Assembly: GCF_018873765.1 (NCBI RefSeq)
Contig: NC_057919.1
Coordinates: 70,364,984 to 70,428,983, forward strand
Source of the DNA: Telopea speciosissima
Lineage: Eukaryota > Streptophyta > Magnoliopsida > Proteales > Proteaceae
Length of the DNA stretch: 64,000 bases
Reading direction: 5' to 3'
In this document: one piece after another, positions 54,083 through 64,000 of the stretch
Layout of the letters: every line of letters starts with the position of its first letter
Numbering within the stretch: the first letter of the stretch is position 1
Made by a program: the position numbers and the translations under genes
Notes under the pieces: generated by a model
The model's database searches: none
What the model was told of the DNA's origin: nothing
What the model saw: the letters and a program-made list of their open reading frames with translations, nothing else

Positions 54083-55522
54083 AACGTTACTTGTCCTCAA
54101 GTAAACAAAAGAAAAACTAACCTAGAATGCAAAAATCCTAACTCACTTTCGTAGGAATCACGGTTGCACTTAGCATGTGCAACAAGCCTTTAAACCCCTA
54201 GGTTACCCCTAGTGGATGAGTTTTGTCTCATGGGTGTTTGCGGTGAATATACACCCAAAATTCAATTGTAAATGAATGCCGCAAATTTTAATCATGGCAT
54301 AAGTAGGACAGGCACATAATCCCAAAAAGTGTTCAACTAAAGATCAAAGAGCCAAAGGTTCCCCCACACTTGAATTTTATCACCCCACATCAATTCAAGT
54401 AACAAGCATGCATCAAGTTCAAGGGATCTCCTCATATTTTCTGAACACTACTCACCTTCAAGTAAACCCCCCATAGCATCGATGGAACCAAAGACTTAGG
54501 CATTGAGTATTGTTGACCATACTTTTTTTTTTTTTCAGGCATTAAGGCAAAAGTTTTTTCTTCTCAACCACAAACTCTATTTCTACTCCACTACTATTCT
54601 CTCGAATGACATGGTGGAGCATACACCGACACCCAAATACTTGGTAGTTTCGCTTTTGCATATATCCATAAGACATTGAGACATTGATGCAAGAGTTTTT
54701 TTTTTTTTTGAGTTTCCTTCCAAGGAATTTCGATCAAGTCACCCTGCTTCATGAGGCACAGTGCCCTGTCTAGTCCCAAGGAATTCCAATTTCTTTTCTA
54801 TTCCTTGTTTTTTTTTCTTTTTCTTTTTTTCATTCACTTCCACTTTCATGCCTTGCCTTGCCACAAACAAATTGGTCTCAACTACTAGCCAAAAGATCAA
54901 AGGGTCCATAAAACACATAGAGGAATCTAGCCATCAAATGAAATAACGCTCATATTTTTCAATTCAATCCCTCTCACCGAATACAAACCAATTACCGTCC
55001 TTGAAAAGGGATTTTTTATTATTTCGCATGCTAGAACACCTAATTTCCTCTTTCTCTCGCTTTGCAATCAAAGAGACATATGCACAAAACCAAACTATTG
55101 TCACAATCAAAATTCATCAATTAAGCCCAACATCCCCCCCACACTTAATTCATGCAGTGTCCTCAATGCATGCATAAAAGAAAGAATAAGGACAAGGGAG
55201 AAGATGAAGGGGCTTACCGGATATAATCAACAACGAGGATCATGAAGAGTCATGAGATCTATAAAAAGTGCTAGGAGCAGCAACAGAAATCTCAATCCAT
55301 GGCCAGTAAATGGAGAAATAGCTTCAGACCCAGAAAACACTTGACCATGAATTTTAGTAAAGCGAGAAATAATATGGAAGTTAAGCACAACTGAGAAATA
55401 TCCAATAGAAAAATCTATCCTAATGGGATAGTGGAAAATGAAGGCATTAAAACTCAGGCCATAAATCCGTCCCTCCTCTCCCGTTTGCAATGTAGAACAC
55501 CTACCATTTTTTGAAAAACCAA
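54083..55522. other. Athila-like interior, non-coding 3' part
   Basis: AT-rich, with poly-T/TTTTTC runs at 54523-54536 and 54692-54710. No domain is seen; CCCCCCACACTTGAA-type words recur near 54065, 54365 and 55135. Confidence 0.6.
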
Positions 55523-56686
55523 TCAAAAATGGATCACAATAAGCATAAAAAGGATATGAATAACCTCATCTAAATAATCATAAAAAATTGGAGGTTTACT
55601 CAAATCAATCCTAGCAATACAACTATCCGCTCTTTGCATAACTTGGTTTGCCAAATAAGGATCATGGAAATATGTTTGAAAAGCATTATGACTAACATTG
55701 TCCTCCTCAATAAAATCGTCAAACCTAGGAGGTTTAGACAAATCAACATGTGAGACAATGAACTCCTCAAAATGACAATTATCTAAGTTTTCCAAAGAGA
55801 GAGGGGGAGATCGAATCTCCTGGCTTTCTATGTTATCATGAAAATCTGATTCTAAATCAATAAATTCACTAGGCTTACTAAAATCAAAAAATTTAGGCAA
55901 AAGGTGGACTTCCCCAGGTAGCTCATCAAACCTTGCTTCACTAATATCTTTAGGAGACTCAATCTCAATAAATAAATTATCATGAAAAGCATCTTGTTGG
56001 GAGTGACTCTCATTAACCTCAAATTGGGGTGGTGGACTTTCAATATCATTAAACTGGGGATGAGGCAGTTCAGGCTGACTAGGTAATGTACCCGTTTCCT
56101 CCTCTTGCACCATGGTTATCAGTTGAGAGAGTTGCTTCTCCATCGTATTTTGGCTTGTTGTGAGAAGGTCTATGTATTTCTCAAGCTCATTCAATCTGGC
56201 CTCCTCACCCATGTTTTGAAACTCAATGGGTTGGTGATATGGTTCAAGGAAAGGTGGCCCATTGAGATTTAATGGAGGGTTGGGCATTGGAGGACCAAAC
56301 TGACCATGATATTGAAAATTGGGTGGTCCAGCTTGGTTATTCCATTGATCCCACGAGAAATAAGGACGATCACTCCACCCGTGATTGTAAGTGCCAAAAG
56401 AATTGCATTGAAATTGAGGATTCATATTCTCATTACCATAGCTACCCCCATAAAGATTAGGGCATCCTTCCATAACATGGATAGTCTGGGGATGTGACCA
56501 ATTTAAATTTCCCGAAAGCCAATAGTTGGGTTGGGGAGCAAAATTGTACTGGGGTGGTGCAAAATTGTTCTCTATCTCACTACTTTTGGCTTCCCTAACA
56601 TGTTTAAATATTTCCTCCAAAATCATGGTTGCCTTAGTATAGGTCCATCTTTCCCCCAAAGTCTTATATGGAAGTGTATCTCCCAT
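55523..56686 (-). CDS. gag-like ORF of the non-autonomous Athila-like element
   Basis: An intact 387-codon frame, ATG at 56686. Near the N-terminus a FAPPQYNFAPQPNYW and SWDQWNNQAGPPNFQYHG Asn/Gln/Pro/Tyr-rich region resembles the segment behind the capsid in Athila-like gag proteins. A predicted coiled coil follows (ARLNELEKYIDLLTTSQNTM, EKQLSQLITMVQEEE). The C-terminal half is acidic with repeats of the type DLSKPPxFxDFxEE at three places. No zinc knuckle and no enzymatic motif. The capsid domain itself seems missing upstream, so it may be a truncated gag. It is uninterrupted, in line with the young LTRs. Role uncertain. Confidence 0.6.
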   Translation of the reverse strand: MGDTLPYKTLGERWTYTKATMILEEIFKHVREAKSSEIENNFAPPQYNFAPQPNYWLSGNLNWSHPQTIHVMEGCPNLYGGSYGNENMNPQFQCNSFGTYNHGWSDRPYFSWDQWNNQAGPPNFQYHGQFGPPMPNPPLNLNGPPFLEPYHQPIEFQNMGEEARLNELEKYIDLLTTSQNTMEKQLSQLITMVQEEETGTLPSQPELPHPQFNDIESPPPQFEVNESHSQQDAFHDNLFIEIESPKDISEARFDELPGEVHLLPKFFDFSKPSEFIDLESDFHDNIESQEIRSPPLSLENLDNCHFEEFIVSHVDLSKPPRFDDFIEEDNVSHNAFQTYFHDPYLANQVMQRADSCIARIDLSKPPIFYDYLDEVIHILFMLIVIHF

Positions 56687-57240
56687 TATTCTAAATTAAC
56701 CACCTATCCCAAATTGAGGTCTCCCATAAAAAAAAGTTTAAAGAAAAATAAAAGACTAGAAAAAAAAATACTAAAAACAAGAGGGAGCCCAAGGTAGATA
56801 GTGCATTTATCCCTCAGAAATCGAAACAATGGTTCCAAAGCTGTAAGGTTGTCATATAGGTTGACATCAAGGGAACCCGTATAGTCTTCACGAGCCACCT
56901 ACGGGCGACTCCAAATGGATTCTGATATAGGGTGGAGGACTACTATACGTTTATGTTTCCAATGCTCTCACAATGTCGCTTTCCTGTTATCAAGAGTGGT
57001 TACCTCCAAAGATAAGTCACATGCCAATCCAAACCACCCAACAAATCAAGGGGCACCAAGATTGACTGGGTTTGGGCATATGAAGGACTTTAGTTGGGCG
57101 CACACTATTTGAAACAGAAGAGAAACAAGAAGAGGTTTTCCAAAACCTTTTTTTTTTTTTTTTAAGAGAAGAGGAGAAAGAGAAGAAACTAAAGCACTTC
57201 GAATTACTTAAACATCAGAAAAATAAAGTGGTTAATAATC

Positions 57241-57262
57241 TCCCCGGCAACAGCACCAAAAA
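57241..57262 (-). promoter_or_regulatory. primer-binding site of the Athila-like element
   Basis: On the minus strand TTTTTGGTGCTGTTGCCGGG follows the 5' LTR after two bases. It resembles TGGCGCCGTTGCCGGGGA of Athila with two changes. Confidence 0.8.
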
Positions 57263-57264
57263 CT

Positions 57265-59017
57265 TGTTTGAGTTAAAATAAAACCGCAAGCGTACGGGTC
57301 AATCGTAGCTACGGGTCGAACACGAGGAGATATACGCCACTCTATTTAACTAACTTAAAAGTAATGCAAAATGAACCAAATTAAAGTGTTAAATTAAACT
57401 AATTAAACTAACGAAAATCAATGCATCCTAACTCATAAGCATCTAACAAAATTAAGGGATTAAATCGGCATCCTAACACATGAGCATCTAACCTATCGAA
57501 CTAAAGCGAATTGAAAGGAATAAAAATGCAGCCACACATACTAACCACATAAAAAGAAATAAGGGAATAAAAATGCATCCATAAACCACAACCATATAAA
57601 AAAAATAAAAGAAATAGAGGGAGAAGAAGAAGAAGATAGAGAGAGATAGAGGAAAGGGAGAATGAGATTGAGAGTTTAGATAGTAAAACCTGGATGTGCT
57701 TGCATGAATGTAATTGAAAAGCTTGAATACTTGCATAAACTTACTATGGCCTCCTCTTCTAAATCTTCAAGTCTTGTCATCAACTTAAGAACTTAGACTA
57801 AAAGGCTTAAAACCTAAACTAGAATTAAGAAATTACAATCCAATTGAAGACTTAAATTGACATTAAAGCATAAACTAAACCTATTACAACCATTAAATGA
57901 AAATCAAAAAGCAAACTAGAACTTAGAAAAACCAAAAATCACAACTTAGAAGGAGAAGAACAAAAAATTACACTAAAAACTGAATTAAAATTGAACTAGA
58001 AACTAACTAAAAACTGAACTAAAAAATTAACTTCTTACAACCCAAAGGGCAAGGGGTATTTATAGGGGGAAGAGAAGAGAAGAGAGAAGAGGGAAGTGTA
58101 GAAGAAATATTCCCTAAGAAAAGAGAATATTCTCTTCTCCTTCCTCTTTTACAATGCCTTGAATCCTAAGAAAAAAGAAAAAATAGAAAGAAGAAGAAGA
58201 GAAGATTGTTTACATAGGCCTTCTATTTCAGAAAAGTAAACTCCAATTCTAACAAGTGCTTCCTTTTCTTTGTAGATATCTTCTCAAGCAATAAAATCAA
58301 AACATCTTTGATTTTTCAACTTTCCATAGGTGAGAGAATATCTTTCAAAATAAATCTATCCCAAGTAGAATTTCAGAAGTGCCCTTGAGAAGTTGGAGGA
58401 GAGAGAGAGTAAGGGTGATGACTAGGATTCCTTCAAGAATAAATAAAATACCCATTCTGTCCTTCAGGAAACGTGGAGCATGGGGTGCTTATATAGGCCT
58501 CAGCATTGTGTTCCTTGCGAAGAATCACCCAAAATAGACCCAAATTTCGTCCAATTTGGAGTTCGGGAGCCCAAGATATCTCAAGTTGAAGTTGGACTGT
58601 CCAGAGCCCTCCAAATGGAATCTTTCGGGTACAAGAAATATAACTTCTAATAATTGCGTTAAGGCCCCTGCAATCTGAACTTTCGTTTCACTTTATCCCC
58701 AGCCGACTGTCAATAATTACAAATAAACCCCCTATAGACCATTTTAGGTGCTTCGTTACGGAAACATCCGTAACTTCTTTGTTTCAACTCGGAATCATGT
58801 GCCGTCTGAACCGTTACGAAGCTGACTCGATGGGCTACACATCCAAGCCATTAACACCTTTAAACAGCTTAAAAACATTTTCTTAGCATCATCTCCTCCA
58901 TTTTCACAAGAAATCACCTACAACCTGAAAAGCACAAGAAAACACCGAGTAACTCTGTCCAATGTGATAAAATGTATGCTTTATGCCCTAAGATTTCACA
59001 CATAAATGTGCTCATCA
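57265..59017 (-). repeat. 5' LTR of the Athila-like element
   Basis: 1,753 bp; partner of 52313-54066. Confidence 0.92.
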
Positions 59018-60045
59018 TTGGGCATGCCCAAAAGATTTCCCAGACTCTATCATGCACCTGGTTCCAACCATGAATCCTTGAAGACAATGCTCAAGCTTGT
59101 TAATGATGGAAGCTCTGATCTGAAAGTAGTCGGTAAGTCGACTTAACTGAGTAAGACACATTCTTTGATGCCAGCCAAATTGTGAATCTTCTTGAGGAAA
59201 TAGGCTTAGCTGTGTTTTCAAAATTTCATCTTTATCTTCTGGGTGGAACACACCACATATGAGCTCATGATTCCAGGTTCTGTTGTCATGGTCAATAAGA
59301 TTTGACACATTGCAAAACATCCCTCTGGCTTCAGATGTTGCAGTTTGAACTCTTTCAATGTAGGGACCCAACCATCCTCCAAAATCCGAATCTTATGGCC
59401 TGTTCTAACCTTCCAGCATAGGCTTGCACACAAAGCAGAGTCGAGTCTCTAAATCCCAGGTCCCCTTTGGCCTTTGGGAGGCTAAGACGAGCCCAAGAGA
59501 CACAATGGATTTTAGAAGAGTTCTCCTTCTTACCCAAAAGAAGTTCGTCGCTCTCTTCGTAAGCTCGGTATGGATGGACATAAGCATTCTAAAGTGGGAG
59601 CTTGTAAAATTAGGTATCGAAAAGGCGACTGCTTTGATAATAGCTTCACAGTCCACATGAGAAATAAGTTGATGTTTCTAGCTTTGGAATCTCTTCCCGA
59701 CCTTGTCATTAATCTCCTTGAAATTCTGTGCTTTAAAAACCCCAAATTCAGTTGGTAGGCAAGGTATTTGGACGGGCCATTGCCATAAGGGACTTTGGTA
59801 ACCCTAAAGAAACAACGCTTGAATTTTTGGGCGTATTAGTACTGAAGGTTAATAGAGATTTTTTTGACATTGATTGCTTGTCCACTGATCTAGCAATATA
59901 ACTCTAAACACACCTTTAGATTACACACTTCCTCAAGCTTAAATTCTAAAAAAAACAGAGGTAGTCATCAGCAAACATTAAGTGGGAGATGGGAGGCCCT
60001 CTATTGTGGATCTTAACACCATGGAGAAGATCGAAAGCTATAGCT
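59018..60045 (-). pseudogene. LINE-2 reverse-transcriptase tail and connection
   Basis: Minus strand: ISHLMFADDYLCFF (catalytic FADD, about 59950-59990), then AIIKAVAFSIPNFTSSHFRM, FFWVRRR and SLGLVLASQRPKGTWDLETR, then GHKIRILEDGWVPTLKEF and IDHDNRTWNHELI. These are the blocks between reverse transcriptase and zf-RVT in plant LINEs. Several stops and frame changes. Confidence 0.8.
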
Positions 60046-60720
60046 TTAGAAATAAGTGAGGAGAGAGCTTGTGAGCACAGTATAAAGATAACTGGCGAGG
60101 GGATCACCTTGCCTTATACCCCTTGAGGGCTTTATTGACCCTCTAACTGTGCTATTGATTAAGAGATTGTAGCTGGCTGATGATATGCAAACCATGACCA
60201 AAGAAATCCATCTTTCATGGAAGCCGAACTTAAGAAGCATTTTTTTCAATAAGAGCACATTCCAACTTGTCGTAGGCCTTCTTCATGCCCAGCTTGAGAG
60301 CCAAAAATTTATTACGACCCTTTTTCTTCTTCTTCAAGTAGTGGAAGAGTTCATGAGCAATGAATATATTGTCAGATACTAACCTTAATGGAATGAATGT
60401 TGACCGGTTGGCCATGACAATGTTATCAAGAGCACCGTCTAGTCAAGTAGACATTATCTTGGTGATGATCTTGAATGCAACATTGCACAAGCTTATAGGC
60501 CTCAAGTGAGCAACTAACTCTAGAGTTGGAATTTTGGGTATGAGACAAATCAGAGCCTTATTGAGCTTAGAGGGCATATGGCCAGTTCTAAAAACTTCAG
60601 CTACAAAATCAAACAAATCAGTGCACACAAGGTCCCAGTTCTTTTGGTAGAATATTGGGGGAAGGCCATAAGGGCTAGGGATTTTCAAGGAGCCCATGGA
60701 AAATAGAGCTTGCCGAACTT
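60046..60720 (-). pseudogene. LINE-2 reverse transcriptase core
   Basis: SPYGLPPIFYQKNWDLV, ALICLIPKI, LRPISLCNVAFKIITKIM, VSDNIFIAHELFHYLKKKKK, LALKLGMKKAYDKLECALIE, KFGFHERWISLVMVCISSAS and PSRGIRQGDPLASYLYTVL. The first catalytic Asp (K-D/DM-KAYD) reads LGMKKAYD, and two frame breaks occur near 60440 and 60230. Inactive. Confidence 0.82.
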
Positions 60721-61750
60721 CCTCTAAAGTTGACTAAAGGCATAAAATGTCATTGGTCTCCATCGAGACCATTGTGTCCACTTGGCTAATAACAAAATGA
60801 AGAGCTTCACGGTTAAGATGTTCTGATGAGAAGCTTCTTTTAAAATGCTCCATAATAAGTCTATGTAGCTCAATATTAGAGGTAGTCCATTCACCAGAGT
60901 TCTTCTTGAGCTTGAGGATGTTGTAGGAATTGTGTCGTTGAACTGTTGTGGCATGAAAAAGGTAGTATTAAGATCTCTACTCTTAAGCCATTCCACCCAA
61001 GACTTTTGAGCCCAAAGATCTTTCTCCTTTGCCAACTCGTTTTCTAGAAAGTCATACACTGTTTTGATGCTTGTTTGGGTGACACCAGATTGATCCATGC
61101 TTTGTAAGCGCTCCAGCTCCTTCTTGAGGTTATTGATGTTGGTCTGGATATGCTCAAAGACTTCTCTGTTCCACCTTTGAAAACTTCCTTGCAGTTACCA
61201 GCTCTACGTTGGAATTGGGAAGCAGCTAATCCATATAGTGGGGTATGCCAAGCTTTCAAAGTTGTCGCCTTACACTGTGGGTACCTTAACCACATTGCTT
61301 TAAAGCAAAATGGTTTTGGCCCCTTGGGTTTTCCTCTAGATGTGTCAACAAGAATTGGATTATGGTCTCACCCGAGAGCTGGGTGAAGAAAGACGATTGC
61401 ATCTTCAAATGTTCTCCTGTATGCTGCATTCGAGAAAGTACGATCTAGGCGTATGTGTATATTAGCATTGCCTGTTATGTGATTACTCCAAGTGTATTAG
61501 GCCCTTTTAATCCCAGATCCATGAGGTTGTAATTATTGATCATGTCTTGGAATTGAATGGAGTCATTTCAGATGCTGGAACTTCCTCCAACCTTCTCATG
61601 CCAACCCAAATAGGAGTTGAAGACCTAAACACAACAATAGTTCATTCATCGTTGCCCTCATGTTATTTAATTTATCCCAAACGACCTGGCGATTAGCACA
61701 AACTGGATCGTTGTAGATGCAAGTAAGGAGGAATGGATCTTTCTAGTACA
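60721..61750 (-). pseudogene. LINE-2 endonuclease end and linker
   Basis: FLLTCIYNDPVCANRQVVWD and KLNNMRATMNE (about 61740-61650) match the endonuclease of plant LINEs (pattern LT-IYASP, then R-LW). LAKEKDLWAQKSWVEWLKSR and DLNTTFFMPQQ (61098-60950) match the linker before reverse transcriptase. Heavily interrupted. Confidence 0.65.
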
Positions 61751-62755
61751 TAGAGGCAACACAGTCGAGCATTCTATTATCAAAATAAGAAATATTCAAA
61801 CTTACATTTGATTGCTAACAAATGGTAAGTCCGCCAGCAGTGCCAATTACATCGACGACAAAGTGAGAATAAAAATTAAGACTTCTACAAATACACAAAA
61901 GCTTGGTCGAGTTATAGCGCAATTCCATAAGGAAAATGATAACCGAATTGTCATTTTTGGAGAGGCTTCACAATGAATGAATTGCCAAGGAGCTCCCCAA
62001 TCCTTGGCAATTATAGCTCAAGACTTTCATGGGGACCCATAAGACTGATATCCCCCATCCACTACAGGGCCATTCAGTAAAAATTGATTTCCATCATCTT
62101 TTAAATTTTAAATTTCCATTTTTTGACTTACCAGTCTGCTTGTTCTTTTGGCTCTCTTAGCTTTGGATCTAGTTTTGCTTGGTTCACCTAGGGGTTTGAG
62201 GTTCAGTTTGCCCTGAAGATGACTTAGTTGAGGGGACTGGTGATTGATCATGCTTTTTTTTTTTGTAGCTATTGGTGAGCTGGGTTGGTGATGGTTAAAA
62301 CGGCGTGGTGAGTTAAGGGGGCATGGGGGGAGTGAGGTAGTTGTTGGGAGGTTAACAGGGCAATGGGATGTGATTCCAGGCTTGAAGTTTCTAGGGTTGG
62401 TTGTGGCATTAGGTATTGGCTACAACTGGGTTGTATTGTGGGTTTGATATAGAGCATGCAACAAGTTGGGGTAAGAGGTTTAACAACCCATGGGTAAGGT
62501 CAGGATGAAGGTTTAGGTAAGCTTGGAGATAGGCCATTTGGTTATTATGCTGTACTAGGCTATTCATGTAGGTGGGCCTGTAATGGGGAATGGCTGGGTG
62601 CATATAGGCCTGTAAAGGAAAGTCTGGGATGATTGTAGGTGACATGGTTTGGCCAACAAACTGGATGGGATAGTTTGGGAGAGGGTGAGTGGCTCCAGCT
62701 TGGTTTTCGATGCTTGGTCTGGGATACGGTAGGGGACAATTCAATAACTTCCAAT
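61751..62755 (-). other. probable LINE-2 5' part, decayed
   Basis: Short Pro/His/Leu-rich minus-strand frames (62269-62457, 62409-62744) without domains. By position this would be the end of ORF1 or the start of ORF2. The 5' edge of the LINE is not defined. Confidence 0.35.
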
Positions 62756-63447
62756 CATCATAGGTAGTGCAGGCTTGATTACCTGACCCGACAGATACAC
62801 TGGCACTATACTGATATTTCTCCCAATTGTCACATCACTTTTTTCAGGACTTCATTGCAACAAGATAAAGATACAGTTTTGTCTCAATAAAATGTTGGAT
62901 TAAGTTTTCTTTCAAGAATCTCTTCACTAAAGATGATGTGAAACTGTAAATGGACTTTGGGTTTATCATTAACTCCCACCCCTATTGTTCATGATACGAA
63001 ATAACTTATCTAGACTATCAGATGCTCAACAGATAGGGTAGGTCAAGAGGTTCTCACTTCACCATGGGAGGAGAAAATGGGTCCTAAAAATGTTTCTCGT
63101 ATTTGGTAAAAATCCTTCTAGATTCTTTTTTTTACAATTCTAGATCATTTTTTTCTTTTTTTGGCATCCAACACACAACCTAAAGGAAACTTCTACTAAG
63201 AATCAAATCAAAGGAGTAGCAGAAGCTGGAAAGAATTTGACATTTCATTCTAGTGTTTGAGACTTGGAATAATTTTTCAGCCCAAGGCCAATATTATTTG
63301 GATCATTTATAAATGTCAGCTCAAGCTTCTAAAGGGACCCACCATTTTCCATCCTGTGTTCCTCTGTGCTGACTACTCTGTGTGTGTGGTTCTTGTGTAT
63401 TCTCTTCGTACATTTCTTCTATCCGAAGGAAACCCTAGTCCGTAGCC
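62756..63447 (+). promoter_or_regulatory. F-box gene upstream region
   Basis: AT-rich with T runs; no other coding signal. The 200 bp before the start codon contain TGTGTGTGTGGTTC and a CAAGGCC box-like word. No firm TATA box; promoter assigned by position only. Confidence 0.35.
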
Positions 63448-64000
63448 ATGGTGAAGGATAGCAAGAAGGTAAAGAAAAGGAAAGAAGAGACAATGCCGAC
63501 CAAGAATCTCCCTGAGGTTGTCATCAAGGACATACTTCTAGTCAAGTCTCTTTTAAGGCTTAGGTGCGTATGCAAAACCTGGTGTGCTCTTATAAGTGAT
63601 CGTGTTTTCGTCAGAATGCACGTCAACCGATCCCTTGCAAGCAATAACAATCTCAGCCTCATTTTAACAGGCCTTGTCTACTTTATCAAATTAAATGTTT
63701 GCGAACAACAAGTTGCAAAAAAATTCAATCATCCGCTCAAGGCTCTATACGATACCAGAGTAGTGGGTTCTTGCATTGGCTTACTTTGCATATCCAAAGG
63801 CGAGAAAGACATAATCCTCTGGAATCCTTCTACAATAAGGCATCATAAGCTTCCCTTTAGGAGCATAGAGGTTCCTGTCAAATTCTGCATTAACCCTTTC
63901 ATTGCTTACAGATTCGGTTACGAACTCACCATTGACGATTATAAGCTAGTAAGGGTTGTACAGACTTCTGGTGATGATGGCTACACATGGCATTCGGAGG
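63448..64000 (+). CDS. F-box protein, 5' part (runs off the window)
   Basis: An open frame of 184 codons with no stop up to the window edge; ATG in GTAGCCATGG context. A Lys-rich head (residues 1-15) is followed by an F-box at about 19-60 (NLPEVVIKDILL, VKSLLRLRCVCKTWCALISD), then RVFVRMHVNRS. Next come the usual blocks of F-box-associated proteins: VVGSCIGLLCISKGE, DIILWNPSTIRHHKLP and FRFGYELTIDDYKLVR-type first blades. F-box proteins recruit substrates to SCF ubiquitin ligases through SKP1. The common ILLRLPVKSLLR reads ILLVKSLLR here, three residues short, which may weaken SKP1 binding. No intron is seen. The C-terminal part is outside the window. Confidence 0.85.
   Translation, partial: MVKDSKKVKKRKEETMPTKNLPEVVIKDILLVKSLLRLRCVCKTWCALISDRVFVRMHVNRSLASNNNLSLILTGLVYFIKLNVCEQQVAKKFNHPLKALYDTRVVGSCIGLLCISKGEKDIILWNPSTIRHHKLPFRSIEVPVKFCINPFIAYRFGYELTIDDYKLVRVVQTSGDDGYTWHSE

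Larger units (their letters stand above)
52313..59017 (-). mobile_element. young non-autonomous LTR retrotransposon, Athila-type primer site, gag-like ORF only
   Basis: 6,705 bp with exact duplication ttggg (52308-52312, 59018-59022). LTRs of 1,754 and 1,753 bp start TGATGAGCAC and end CTCAAACA on the minus strand. I count about a dozen substitutions and a few short indels between them, roughly 99 percent identity. The 3.2-kb interior has one long ORF and no protease, reverse transcriptase or integrase. The primer site is of the GGTGCTGTTGCCGGGGA (Athila-like) kind. It must use enzymes of a relative. Confidence 0.88.
46671..62755 (-). mobile_element. LINE-2, split into three parts by nested insertions
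   Basis: A minus-strand LINE. Its 3' tail (A-rich on the minus strand) lies at 46671-46692, the C-terminal RNase H and zf-RVT at 50660-52312, and reverse transcriptase and upstream coding at 59018-62755. Cut points are exact: MULE-3 with duplication tatgtgaag (46715-46723, 50660-50668) and an Athila-like element with ttggg (52308-52312, 59018-59022). Joining the flanks across the latter restores a continuous reading frame (FWACPTLPKIKNFMWRVCA). Its own target duplication was not found, and the 5' end is uncertain. Many stops; inactive. Confidence 0.8.

Noticed and set aside
52536..57736. Two identical 82-codon frames (52536-52784, 57488-57736)
   Set aside because: They sit at the same place in both LTRs of one element; a hydrophobic low-complexity frame, not a duplicated gene.

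Overview
The window is nuclear DNA from a flowering plant with a repeat-rich genome. Evidence: pectin methylesterase (PME) genes of plant type I, a plant F-box gene, Ty3/gypsy (Tekay-like chromovirus, Tat and Athila-like), Ty1/copia, plant LINEs, and Mutator-like elements (MULEs) with 9-bp target-site duplications (TSDs). I cannot name the species. Only two genes look usable: one complete PME gene (PME-B, minus strand, exons 44975-46016 and 43522-44234) and the 5' part of an F-box gene running off the right edge (63448-64000, plus strand). The rest is mostly nested mobile DNA, most of it resolvable to the base from TSDs.

Layout. 1-769 and 11394-11645: remnant of a copia-like element (LTR tail, primer-binding site, leader, gag start). 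It is split by MULE-1 (770-11384, TSD aaccctctt), which carries a captured NADPH-oxidase (RBOH) EF-hand fragment. MULE-1 is itself split by a Tekay-like element (1496-10787, TSD atagg) that keeps only integrase plus chromodomain and carries an antisense ORF. 11695-13517: minus-strand copia-type gag fragment and a probable LTR. 14343-17238: a LINE whose 5' part is inverted, the mark of twin priming, with a 13-bp TSD. 17345-32400 and 37605-46620: tandem direct duplication of a PME locus. Copy A (17870-31798) is a pseudogene with three stop codons, cut by a 12-kb Tat element (18440-30444). Copy B is intact; a copia element (38028-43517, TSD agttt) sits directly behind its stop codon and three foldback MULE-type MITEs are packed in its only intron. 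35639-37207: MULE-2 with a captured, decayed DUF569 gene. 46670-about 62755: a second LINE (minus strand), cut by MULE-3 (46724-50659, TSD tatgtgaag) and by a young non-autonomous Athila-like element (52313-59017, TSD ttggg). MULE-3 in turn holds a solo LTR (47387-49989, TSD ggatc) and a MITE (50149-50294, TSD gttgatgca).

The most notable signal is a group of non-autonomous MULEs and small foldback elements with the same ATCCTCT core at a fixed distance (about base 9-15) from each terminus. Five of them have identified 8-10-bp TSDs. Within 64 kb they have captured gene fragments, inserted next to one another and filled an intron. No MULE transposase is present here. Interplay between host genes is limited to the PME duplicates; the two PME copies act as an internal filled/empty-site control for several insertions.
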